A DNA stretch of 64,000 bases, from positions 56,424,188 to 56,488,187 of the forward strand of contig CM070718.1 in the NCBI GenBank assembly GCA_036346275.1. Direction: 5' to 3'. Both the position numbers and the translations under genes were made by a program. Below are positions 45,423 through 55,591 of the stretch, one piece after another (positions within the stretch are counted from its first letter, which is position 1; each line of letters begins with the position of its first letter). This DNA comes from Otatea glauca (taxonomy: Eukaryota > Streptophyta > Magnoliopsida > Poales > Poaceae). The notes under the pieces were generated by a model, which was not told the origin of the DNA, made no database searches, and saw nothing but the letters and a program-made list of their open reading frames with translations.

Positions 45423-46225
45423 CAAAGAGCTGCATCTGAAGAAACCAATGAACATTAGGGATTACAGACATTGTGAGCTGTAATAATTAGATACCTGTAA
45501 ACTGATGGTGCATTCAAACTTGTAATGCGATTCATCCTAGTTTTGGAACATAGTTTGTTGATGATGGAAGTTTATGGCCCATGAATTATCTTCAGCTCTT
45601 CCTTAAAACAGTTGGTTTATCGGGTCATGTTATGCACAATGTTCCCCCTCAACATTTTCTTTTCGTATTTGGAATTTTGTTCATGTGTAGATAGCCTATT
45701 TTACTCCACGGAGGTGGCTTAACCCACTGCTAGCACCAGCAGTGGCTCGCCCCTGATAGGATGGAATTTATTATGCACGTACGTGGCATCACGCTTTGTG
45801 AATCACCAAAGAAAAAGAAGTCTATATAACGTTCAAAACTTTGCTCGAAAGATTGTTTACCACTTTTGTACTAGACGTTTGACCTTTAAACTTTGTAATC
45901 TGGTTCAAATAACACTCTAATATAGTTTTGTATAGTGGTATTACTTGTGTGTGATGAGTAGGTGATTCGCCATGTAGAATGACAGGCTAGACCAACTCGA
46001 AATATAGAGGGGGAGCTATAGGGCTCGATAGGCATGAAAGCATGATTAAGAGCTCGACAAGGGAGAAGCGTAGGTGGGTCTACCTGTATTGATCTAACTT
46101 GGCTAGCGTATTATTTTATATAGCAAAATCACTCTTGTGTCAAATGAGTAATACTACTATGCGAAACCGGGTTATAGTATTATTTGAACCAGATTACAAA
46201 ATAGTTCAAGCTCGTTTTATAGAGT
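45423..46225. other. 3' flank of the NFD6-like gene, nothing else recognised
   Basis: Probable 3' UTR to about 45540-45650, then unique-looking AT-rich DNA. Confidence 0.4.
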
Positions 46226-46524
46226 TTAGAGCAAGTACAATAACAAACTAGTTGCTTACTCCATCTTCCATCCATGTCATCTAGAGTAATCACTAAAGCC
46301 AGCTTGTACAATAGTTATCTTTAAAGGTTGGCTTTAGATTCCGTGCATTAACTATCTCTTCTCTCTTATACATAACTAATCTACATATGCTTCCGTACAA
46401 TGCTTACTACTAAATAAGAGTCAACTCTCTTCTCTCTCCTCTTTTCTCACTCTTCCACATAGGACAAAACTGACGTGAACATGCTAAAAATAAGCTGAGA
46501 TGGTCTTTATTGTACATGCCCTTA
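46226..46524. mobile_element. Tourist-like MITE, 293 bp
   Basis: Element 46229-46521 with ends GAGCAAGTACAATAA and TTATTGTACATGCCC, between TTA direct repeats. No coding capacity. Confidence 0.82.
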
Positions 46525-46556
46525 TAGCGCCTTAGGAAGGCCATGAAATAGGCCCC

Positions 46557-46615
46557 ATCTGTTGATTGATCCGTGCCGAGCCGGCCTGGCCCGGCCCGGC
46601 ACGACGCCCACCTCT
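46557..46615 (-). mobile_element. hAT end fragment
   Basis: On the minus strand starts TAGAGGTGGGCGTCGTGCCG followed by GGCC-rich subterminal repeats. The same start is seen at 63096. It interrupts the C-terminal codons of the reductase pseudogene. Confidence 0.6.
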
Positions 46616-47637
46616 AGACCAGAGAGGCCTCCCTGAGAAGGCGGCCTGCAAGTTAACCGCGACGAGGTCGGGAATGCCGCGGATGGACTCCGGCGTGATC
46701 ACGACCCTGTGGTCCGACAGCACGACCTAGTCCATGGCGAACAGCTCAGGCGGCACCGCCGGTGACGCCCTCCGGCAATCACCTGACCAGCTCCGGCTCG
46801 TAGACGAGGCCGCCCCGGGCGATGTTGATCAGCAAGACGTCCTTCCCAAGCGCCTCCATAACCTCCCTGTTGACCTTATGCCCGGTGTCAGCGCGCAGGA
46901 CAGCACCAGGACGTCGCTGTCGGCGGTGAGGTCGCGCACGGCGGGGAGGAACTTGTAGGGGACGGACGGCTTGGGCGACCTCGAGTGGTAGGCGAGCCGC
47001 CGTGCGTGCAACGCGCGAATCGATGAGCCCGAGTCCCACGATCCCGACTCGATTGCCGCTCACCTGCACTGCATTGCACGCAAGTGAGAGATACAACAAT
47101 GTCACCAAGACTTTGATTAGTTCTCCGCGTGTTCGTCTTGTTGGGAATTTAGCGAGCGCAATGCAAGATAGATCAAGAATGGATACGTCGCATAATCGCA
47201 CGGATGGGCAAGAGCTAAATTCTAGATAGTACGACGCCGACCGTCCAGCTGCCGCGCCGGACTTTGGAATCGGAGGCGACGACGTGGCGGAGCGCCACGA
47301 CGAGCAGCCCGACGGCGTCGGCAGAGAACGCGACCCCAGCGTTGGTGACTGTCATCCCGCGGCGCCGGCAGGCGGTGAGGTCGATGTGGTCGACTCCCAC
47401 CGACCAGGCCAGCACGAGCTCCAGCGCGGGGAGCGCGCCGATGAGCTCGACTGTCACCGCCAGGAGATCGACGGTAAGGAGCGCCCGCGCCGAGACGGCA
47501 TTGTCTGCGTTGACGTCGGCAGCGTGAACGAGGCGAGGCGGCAGTGCGCGGAGAGCTTCGGTTGGAAGTCCGGGATAAGGAGGTCGGCCAAGAGCACGAG
47601 CGGCTTGGAAGCTGAGGCTTGAGGCGGCTGCATGCAT
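46616..47637 (-). pseudogene. D-2-hydroxyacid dehydrogenase pseudogene (2KGR/HPR-like)
   Basis: Exon 1 (47637-47252): SKPLVLLADLLIPDFQPKLS, ALPALELVLAWSVGVDHIDL, RRRGMTVTNAGVAFSADAVGLLVVALRHV. A small deletion removed residues between SAD and AVGLL. Exon 2 (about 47064-46616): VSGNRVGIVGLG, then frameshifts, SPKPSVPYKFLPAVRDL, SDVLVLSCAL, NREVMEALGKDVLLINIARGG, a large gap, then VVITPESIRGIPDLVAVNL and FSGRPL. The dinucleotide-binding GxGxxG motif is broken and the catalytic Glu segment is missing. The hAT end at 46615 cuts the C-terminus. It is closer to the glyoxylate/pyruvate reductase 2KGR type than to the genes at 53-58 kb. Confidence 0.85.
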
Positions 47638-47638
47638 C

Positions 47639-50206
47639 TCAAGGTTCCAACTCTCGGCGAAATTTCGGATTTCGGATTACCCCGAAATCTAAACTACTGT
47701 CTAGATAATTTTATTTTTAAAATTACTATAGTAACCCTGACGAGTATTCATAGAATGAGTACCCCAGCGGTCCGAAGTAACAAACGAGTTGTCCCAAGCC
47801 CGGCTTCGACCAAAGGTCTCACGGGTCCACAAAGGACACTCGACCCCGACCTAACGGGCTGCTCCAAGGTCGTCCCCGACCTAACGGGGTGTCCGACCCT
47901 CACCACAGGTCGAACTCCCCACCGGCTCCAACAAAGCTAGGGTGATCTCCGCCAAGGGCCAAGTGTCAGGCCTCCGCCGGCCGTCAGCCACGTGGTCTAC
48001 GGACACGACCTCTCGAAGTGACCGTGCGGGGGCAAGTGGCTCCTTCCCAAAACAGCACGAAGGTTGCTAAAGTCAAGACTCCAGTCTCATCGTCCAGTCA
48101 CACACAGTATGGAGATACGCTCCCTCCCGAGGCAGCACCAAAGACACAATATGGCGTCAGCGCCGTCGAGCTCACAGAAGCAAAAGGCTGTTTCCCAATG
48201 AAGCAGCGAACTGATCTACTCGATGAGCCCACCAAACCTGTATGGGCAGAAGAGGAGGTCGACCTACCACCAAGACCGAGGGTCAGAGCTCCTAGCGTAG
48301 ATATCTTCATCCTTCCCCCTCTCAACTTTCCATGTAACCTACCCCCTCCGACTATATAAAGGGAGGCAGGGTCTTCTGGAGGGGGGACGGTCTCTCTGGC
48401 TCCCTTCTCTTGGTCCTTTGACGAATAGGCGGCACACGCTCTCACGTTCGAGCCCTCAGCTCCTGCTTGTAAATACTGTGCAGTCATCTGCACCTAAAGC
48501 AATACGATAACACCACACGAACTAGAGTAGGGACATTCAGCCCGAACCAGTATACATCTTGCGCTTTTTAGTCTAACCATTCAAGGAGAGGGAGCGTGCG
48601 GGCCCTTAGACTTATAAATTTACTTGCCGGTGACTCGAAACCCCGACAAACCCAAAATTTTGTTTTTTTCTCGGCGAAATTTCGCCGAAATTTCATGTTT
48701 TTTGGCCGATTTTGAAACTTTTAAGGCCGGATTTGGTCCAATAACCCTTAGGAAAGTCATCTCCGATGAAAATTTGTTGAAAAACCGAATTTTTGAGATA
48801 TTTTGAAATTTTGGCAAAAACACTGTCAGATTTTTATAAAATTATACAAGCTTGATAATGAGCTGAAAATTTTGTGGTACTATATTTACTATCTTAGGAT
48901 TATACATAGAAAATTTCAAAATAATTTAACTTAATTTTTTATCCTTAAAAAATAGAAAACATAATGAACATAATTGGGACAGTTACATTATCAGACTTTT
49001 ATAAATTTTGTTGTGTGTGATTATGATCGAATTTTTTCTGAGAGATTAATAATTGCCTTAGTACCAATATATAAAATTTTCAAAAAATTTCAACTTTGTT
49101 TTGGTCAATCAAATCTATGTAAGCATTGAACTTCGTTTGTTATATTATATTTCAAAAATCAGAAAGAAAAGAACATAAATGGTACTGTGCCTTGTAAGAA
49201 TTTTATAAATTCACTGGAGTGTGATCATAATTCAACATTTTTATGAGATATTAATAATTTCCTTATCACCCTTCTGTAAAATTTTAAAAAAAATTAAACT
49301 TTTTTTATTTGCTAAAGCAAATCTATGTATTGATCATCAGGCTTTTATGAGGATGTAACACTGTCTGAATTTTAAAACATTATTTGAGAATGATAATCAT
49401 CTAACAATTTAAAATCAATATTAATGTTACATCAGAACTATCCACAAAAAATTTAAAAAGTTTTTAATATTGTTTAGATAATTTTTCATTTTGTTCAAGT
49501 TTACCGGTAAACTTTTTAACAGGACAGTAGTACTGTTCGAATTTTTAAAAATTCATAAAGTTTGATCATCATCTGAAAATTTTATGAGAGAATTAGAGAT
49601 ACATCATAACCATTCAAAAAAAATTCAAATGTTTATAACGTGTTTGGAACCATTTTGCATTCGGTTCAAAATTGCCGGTTAGTGTTTTATCAGGACAGTA
49701 GCAATGTTTGAATATTGAAAAATTCCAAAACTTCAGAATAATCTGAAATTTTTTTGGCAATATCAGCTATGTGTCAGTACTATCCAAAAAAATTTCAAAA
49801 TGTTTCGACATCGTTTGACCCACTTTTTTTCCGTTGCAAAAAGGCCCAAATTTCAGATATTTCGCCCGAAATTTCGGTATTTTCGGCGAATTTTGTTTTT
49901 TCTCGGTACAAAAAGAACCGGATTTGAATTTTGGTTTATTAATTTCGAACGAGATTTGTCCGAAATATCCGAATTTCGCCGAAATTTTGGATTCCGGTCC
50001 TGGGCGGTATTTTATCCGAAAACGAAATTTGAATCCTTGATCTCAACAAGCAGCGGATTGGGTATTCAAATTTTGTCTAAAAATTCAAATCTTTGGACGA
50101 CCATTTCGTCCTAAAATTCCACCAAAATTTTCGAAATTACCGAATTTCATTAATTTCGATCGGTACCGAAAAAAATTTAAACCGAAATTCAAAACCTTGA
50201 TCACAA
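47639..50206. repeat. AT-rich element with foldback arms and a ~170-bp periodic core
   Basis: The outer arms are rich in GAAATTTCG/CGAAATTTC palindromes (47640-47690, 48650-48720, 49850-50180). It starts CAAGGTTCCAAC and ends TTCAAAACCTTG. The core holds about six diverged units anchored at 48820, 48983, 49181, 49357, 49529 and 49695 (ACTGTC..GAATTTTTA..GATCATCATCTGAAAATTTT). No coding capacity. The left arm is split by a solo LTR (47738-48648). Probably a non-autonomous DNA transposon, but no clear TSD was found. Confidence 0.5.
47733..48653 (+). mobile_element. Solo LTR, gypsy family 2, with TSD AACCC
   Basis: The LTR proper is 47738-48648 (911 bp), opening TGACGAGTATTC and closing GAAACCCCGACA, with AACCC on both sides. 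TATATAAAGG at about 48353. Same family as 22408-23335. Confidence 0.92.
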
Positions 50207-50949
50207 CTAGCCTATTTATCCTCATCCATCCAACCAAACAAAAAATTGGCTTATCCTATTTTGTATTATCCATCCAACCAAACAAAAAATTCTCTCATCC
50301 TATCCATCCAACCAAACAGGCACATAGATAGCTCCATGCCTACAAGCTGGATTGCCATCTCCCATCCAGTCTTATCCAGGCAACTAAACGCCACATTAGT
50401 CTAGCGCGGCACTAGTACTCATCCATTAAAAAAGGGGTAGAAACATATATCTGTGCATTTCCCATGCTTAGAAGGTACAAAGTCTCCGATTAATTCATTA
50501 ACGTATCTAGAGAATATATATACACATATATAGTGCGTGATACAGTGTACATACCTAAAACTAAATGTTGCAGAAGCGTGCAAAGGGCAAGCATCTAAAG
50601 CTTTATTTGAGATGTCTATTCCCAATCGAAATCTCTATAGATATGTCAGAATTTTAGGCTAAAATCTCGATCTATTCATGTAAATTTTGACCAAAAATAG
50701 GCTTCTCAATCAAGGCCCAAGCGTCCACCGAATTCCTCCCTCTAATCCTTGTTTCAGCGGCCTTGGCATCGCATGTAATGTACATCAGATGCGAGATATC
50801 GGAGGACAGCCATCGCATTTAGATTTTTCTTTAAAATAATGTTACATCTTCCCATTATATTATAGAAAAAATACGTCTAACAAAATTACGAAAAATATTC
50901 CTCAAAAAAGAAAGAGGAAAAAAAAGTACCCTCTCGTCGGAAGCGGCCG
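50207..50949. other. Upstream region of the truncated reductase copy
   Basis: Contains three short tandem units CCATCCAACCAAACAAAAAATT at about 50225-50325. The last 25 bases before the start codon (CTCTCGTCGGAAGCGGCCG) are identical to those before 53020, showing that duplication included the 5' flank. No separate gene. Confidence 0.6.
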
Positions 50950-51317
50950 ATGGCATCCACCGTTGCCGCGACTCATGCCTCCGGCGGCAAGCCACCGGTC
51001 CTCCACCTGCGCCGCGACGACTTACTCGCCGCCGTGCTGCGCTCGCGCTTCCGCATCCTCAACTTCTACGCCTCCGGTGCTACCCTCCCCGCCTCCTCCG
51101 CAGAGCCCGAGCCCCCGCGCGCCGCCGCCGTCGTCGCCAGCGGTGCCATCCTCGTCGACGCCGCCTTCCTCAACGCAGCGCCATGCCTCGGCTGCATCGT
51201 GACCAGCGGCGCCGGCGTTGACCATATCGACCTCGCGGAGTGCGCGCGCCGCGGCGTCGTTGTGGCCGGTGCTGGCAAGATCTTCTCCTCCGACGTGGCC
51301 GACCACGTCGACGTTGA
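50950..51317 (+). pseudogene. Truncated hydroxypyruvate/glyoxylate reductase copy
   Basis: Starts MASTVAATHASGGKPPVL and matches the gene at 53020 nearly base by base through exon 1: FRILNFYASGATLP, VTSGAGVDHIDLAECARRG, FSSDVADH. The match stops at about 51307-51317, where gypsy integrase sequence begins. The remaining part of exon 1 and all of exon 2 are missing, so the NAD(P)-binding and catalytic parts are lost. It arose by tandem duplication with 53020-54577. Confidence 0.9.
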
Positions 51318-52180
51318 GCATATTCTGGAGAGAGTTGTTCAAGATGTTGGACACCAAATTGCAATACAGTACTGCATACCATCTACAAGCCGGCGGGCAA
51401 AGCGAGCAGGTCAACCAATGCTTGAATTGTACTTGAGATGTGCATTACATGATTCACCAAAGAAATGGAAGAACTAGTTAGCTTTAGTAGAGCTGTGGTA
51501 TAATACCAATTTCCACACCTCATTGGGGTGCTCGCCGTTCAAAGTGTTATATGGCAGTGACCCTAATTATGGTGCAACACCCAAGGGTTACACTAGTGAG
51601 ATGGAAGAGGTTAGAGATATTCTAAAGGATCGGAACTGTACAATGAGTTGGTGAAGCAGCATTTAGCAAGGGCCCAGACCGCATGAAACTACAGACTGAC
51701 AAGAAGAGGCAAGAACGACAGTTTCAAATTGGCGAGGAAGTACTACTCAAATTGCAACCGTATGCTCAATCGTCATCGGTGAATCGACCATATCCGAAGC
51801 TATCTTATAAGTTCTATGGGCCATACTCGGTTGTAGAAAAGATCGAACGAGTGGCTTACAGATTAAATCTACTAGGTGACAGCTAAATCCATACGGTATT
51901 CCATGTATCGCAGCTAAAGGCTTTTAGCCCAAATTATGCTCCTGTATTTGCTGAGTTGCCGAGATTGGTAGAGGTTGATGTGAGTTCAACACGGTCGAAA
52001 CACATACTGGCAAGGAGGCTGGTGAAAAAAGGTAATTCAGAAACTGCCCAAGGTCTAATCAAGTGGACAGGTATTTCGGTTGAAGCAACAAGCTAGGAAG
52101 ACTTGACAGTGTTGCGCAACAGATTTCCTACCACACTTGCTTGGGGACAAGCAAGGTCTGACAGGGAGGGGTGGGGGAGG
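51318..52180 (+). pseudogene. gypsy integrase C-terminal part and chromodomain-like tail
   Basis: Integrase core end: LDTKLQYSTAYHLQAGGQSEQ, with LWYNTNFHTSLGCSPFKVLYG. After frame changes come QFQIGEEVLLKLQPYAQ and LSYKFYGPYSVVEKI, then VFHVSQLKAF. A chromodomain-like end follows (LIKWTGISVEATS.EDL, about 52050-52100), which marks a chromovirus. Several stops are present. The left part of pol is absent, so the fragment begins abruptly in the reductase exon. Confidence 0.85.
52163..52180 (+). other. Polypurine tract of the chromovirus fragment
   Basis: AGGGAGGGGTGGGGGAGG directly before the TGTCATGGATG that opens the LTR. Confidence 0.75.
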
Positions 52181-52683
52181 TGTCATGGATGTTTCAGGGG
52201 ATATGAAATGAAATGCATTTGGATTTTCTTCTTCCAGTTCCCTTGTCTCTCTCGTTCTCGTGTTCAACCCTCTCCTCCTCTGTGATCTGTTCCATCTCAC
52301 GCACCGAAGGGGGTCGGCGGCAAACGGTGATAGAGAGCTCTGGTTGGAAGTCCGGGATAAGGGGGTCAGCCAAGAGCACGAGTGGCTTGGAAGCAGCGGC
52401 TTGAGGCCGCAAGCATCGCCTGGGGTAAACGTTGAGCTAACTGAAGGGAAGACGCACTCAAAACAGAGTACTATGTTTTCCTCCTCTGTTTCTCTTCTTA
52501 TTTTTTTTTTCTGTATAATGCCGGATGGGAGATGGTCATCTATGTATTTGCTGTCTTCTAATTGTTCGGATGGTTCCATGAGTTGGCTAGCGTCATCCAA
52601 TTTTTCGAAATATTCCTTCAAGATGTTAGATAGAGTTATCAAAATAAAGCCAGACAGGCTCATCCAATTTATTACATAAAGAG
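52181..52683 (+). repeat. 3' LTR (probable) of the chromovirus, with a gene scrap inside
   Basis: Opens TGTCATGGATG after the PPT. The right end is not clear; at about 52684 the sequence changes to the arm of the AT-rich element that precedes the next reductase gene. It contains the reductase exon scrap at 52334-52414. Confidence 0.5.
52334..52414 (-). pseudogene. Scrap of a reductase first exon inside the LTR
   Basis: Minus strand reads AASKPLVLLADPLIPDFQPELS, matching the start of the pseudogene at 47637 (SKPLVLLADLLIPDFQPKLS). About 80 bases are alike at roughly 90 percent by eye. No flanking exon sequence is left. Confidence 0.75.
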
Positions 52684-53019
52684 GTGTACTCGGTCAAATT
52701 CAAAATTTCGTCAAAGTGTACTCGGTCAAATTCAAAATTTCGAACAAATTGTGGTCAAATTTTGTTTGAAAATTTAAATTTCGATCAAATTTTGCTCAAA
52801 AATTCAAATCTGTGGGCAACCATTTCATCCCAAAATTCCACCAAAATTTTCAAAATTACCGAATTTCTTCAATTTCAATGGGTGAAAAAAAAATTTCAAA
52901 CAAAAATTCCAAACCTTAATCACAACTAACCTATTCATCCCCGTCTATCCAACCAAACAAAAAAAATTGGGCTCTCTTGCCCAGGCAAACAAACGCTACC
53001 CTCTCGTCGGAAGCGGCCG
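52684..53019. other. 5' flank of the intact reductase gene
   Basis: Repeated AAATTCAAAATTTCG motifs, then the same block as at 50040-50250 (ACCATTTC, AAAATTCCACCAAAATTTT, CTATCCAACCAAAC). Thus the duplication unit began in the AT-rich element's right arm. Confidence 0.6.
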
Positions 53020-54577
53020 ATGGCATCCGCTATTGCCGCGACTCCTGCCTCCGGCGGTAAGCCACCGGTCCTCCTCCTGCGCCGCTGCGACGACTTACTC
53101 GCCGCCGTGCTGCGTTCGCGCTTCCGCGCCCTCAACTTCTACGCCTCGGGCGGTACCCTCCCCGCCTTCCTCGCCGCCTCCGCCGCGGAGCCCGAGCCCC
53201 CGCGCGCCGCTGTCGTCGTCGCCGGCGGTGCCATCGTCGTCGACGCCGCCTTCCTCGACGCAGCGCCATGCCTCGGCTGCATCGTGACCACCGGCGCCGG
53301 CGTTGACCATATCGACCTCGCGGAGTGCGCGCGCCGCGGCCTCGTTGTGGCCGGTGCCGGCAAGATCTTCTCCTCCGACGTGGCCGACCACGCCGTCGGC
53401 CTCCTCATCGACGTGCTCCGTCGCGTCTCGGCGGCCGACCGCTACGTCCGACACGGGCTGTGGCCGGAGCGCGGGGACTACCCGCTTGGCTCCAAGGTTC
53501 GAATCCTGGTTTATCTAGTTGTGCCATTGGAGTAGCAGATAACTGTGGTGCATATTATCTAGTTGTGCCATTCGATATCTGGTTTATTTTGGCTTAGGAT
53601 GGTTGGGAACCTGGGATGTTTTAAGTCACCTTGGTTGGGTGTACTTGTCCATTTTACAAAGAATTGTAGTAGGACAGTTATGCACATTGCTTGTGATGAA
53701 TTGCACAACGAGATCAACAGTACAATGCACAGTGCTTTGTGTTGGCAGAATCAGAACTGGAAATCTCGAGTCCGAGCACATCCCAACATGCCTCTCATTA
53801 GCATCCTTCTGTGATTTAGACATAAGTCTGACAACTTTTCATGGGGATGACATGACCCTCAGCAGATCTTTTCATGTGAGGCTTTAATTTGCTTGCTCCC
53901 ATGTCACCTGTCTACTGATGTCTGACTGAAAATGTTCATTGCCAGTGTGTTCATCGTCGACTCACCATATATGTTGTGTTCTTGCCATACATACATTTTA
54001 CCTCGGCAGAAAAGTAATGACAATGTCAATATGTATGTAACAGCTAGGTGGCAAGCGCGTAGGCATCATCGGTTTGGGGAGCATCGGTTCGTTGATCGCA
54101 AAGAGGCTTGAAGCATTCGGCTGCGTCATATACTACCACTCGAGAAGACCAAAGCAGAATGTCTCCTGCAAGTATTTTCCTGACGTGAATGATCTCGCTG
54201 CTGCATCCGATGTGTTTGTCGTCGCGTGTGCACTGAGCGATGAGACGCGGCACATAGTCAACAAGGACGTGCTGGAAGCCCTCGGAAAGGATGGTGTCGT
54301 CCTAAACATCGCTCGCGGAGGGAATATCGACGAGGCCGAACTGATCAGGGCACTCAAGGAAGGGAGGATAAGGGGTGCAGGGCTTGACGTCTTCGAGAGC
54401 GAGCCTACGGTGCCGGTAGAGTTTTTCTCCATGGACAACGTGGTGCTCACGGCTCATGAAGCTGTCTTTACCACGGAATCTACGTCGGCGCTGTGCGAGC
54501 TGATGATTGGTAACCTGGAAGCCTTCTTCTCGGGTAAGCCACTGCTTACGCCCGTGCTTCCCAAGTTTATCAGATGA
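53020..54577 (+). CDS. Hydroxypyruvate/glyoxylate reductase, HPR3-like (D-2-hydroxyacid dehydrogenase)
   Basis: Join 53020-53496 and 54044-54577; 336 residues, the usual family length. Exon 1 is the catalytic-domain half (CIVTTGAGVDHIDLAECARRG, VADHAVGLLIDVLRRVSAADRYVR) and ends GDYPLGSK. Exon 2 opens with the Rossmann fold GGKRVGIIGLGSIGS (GxGxxG), then YYHSRRPK, whose Arg pair suggests NADPH preference. The catalytic triad is Arg250 (LNIARGG), Glu279 (FESEP) and His297 (LTAHEAV; the usual Pro before His is Ala). Splice sites AAG/GT and CAG/C. By family it reduces hydroxypyruvate, glyoxylate or hydroxyphenylpyruvate, probably in the cytosol (no transit peptide seen). Exact substrate unknown. 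It is the intact partner of the truncated copy at 50950. Confidence 0.88.
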
Positions 54578-55591
54578 ACTCATTTCTAAGCAGACCACGA
54601 ACTCAACTTTCATATAGCAATTTAATGTTACCTGCGTAGAGTTATTACAGGTGGTTGTGCCACTTGTTAATATAACATTCAACATGTACTTTCCTCTCTC
54701 TACCCCAAAAACAAGGAGATGTATACAAAATTTTATCCTACTGAATCTCTGAAAGTACAATGCAGATAGTTTGTTTGAAGAACCCACAAATAGTCAAGTG
54801 CGTTTCTGTAGCAAATCCAGGCAAATGTTGGAATTCTCCCTATAAATCCACAAGAGCTAATTTGACACAAAAAAAAAATCACTAGTTAATCGTAATGCTA
54901 GTATCACAGATCCACAGAAACTTTCAGTCTGTGTAGGCGAACAGTATAAAAAAAAGAATCCTTTTTTTTTCCATGATGGCACACTGTAACTGAGGGTGAG
55001 AATGATCGTGTATATGTGATCACCAAACTGTACAATTTGCAACGGGAGACTCGAAATCATAGTTACCGGATTCGCTGTAAATCTCTGCGAATTGCGAGCT
55101 GGATTCGTTGAACCCAAACCGAACCGGTTTAGTTTATGGAGTTCGCGTTCGTAGTGAAAATTAGAAGAAAAAATTACGAACCCGAATCCCTACCGTGACT
55201 AGAACAAACAACGTTTCTAATAAGTATACTGAAAATCTTCACAGTAGGAGGAGCAGCGATGAAATAGTAGAGACTTGCTAAACGATGTAGTAAACAGAGC
55301 ACATTGTCATGGTTGGTGTCTCCAACAATAAAGAGGCTGCCCTACCTTTTAAAAGGAAGTTGTTGAGATTTCCATCTACTGAACTCACAAGTAGAGCAGA
55401 GGCAGCAGCAATATGACAATCCAGACAGAGATTTTGATTGTGCTTGTGGTTGTTACCGGTATTTATTATAAGATGTGGAGAGCGGCCCGGCCACTCGGCA
55501 CCGTGCACTGCACCGCTCTACTTTCAATAGCGAAAGAAACAGTGCTACTGCCAACCTCCAGGGATCCGATCGATCACACGATCCACCCACC
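54578..55591. other. Spacer between the two reductase genes
   Basis: 3' flank of the first gene, then AT-rich unique sequence and the promoter of the next. I see no ORF, RNA gene or transposon end with support. Confidence 0.5.

Noticed and set aside
47264..47622. Plus-strand frames of 87-112 residues
   Set aside because: Antisense to the first exon of the reductase pseudogene.
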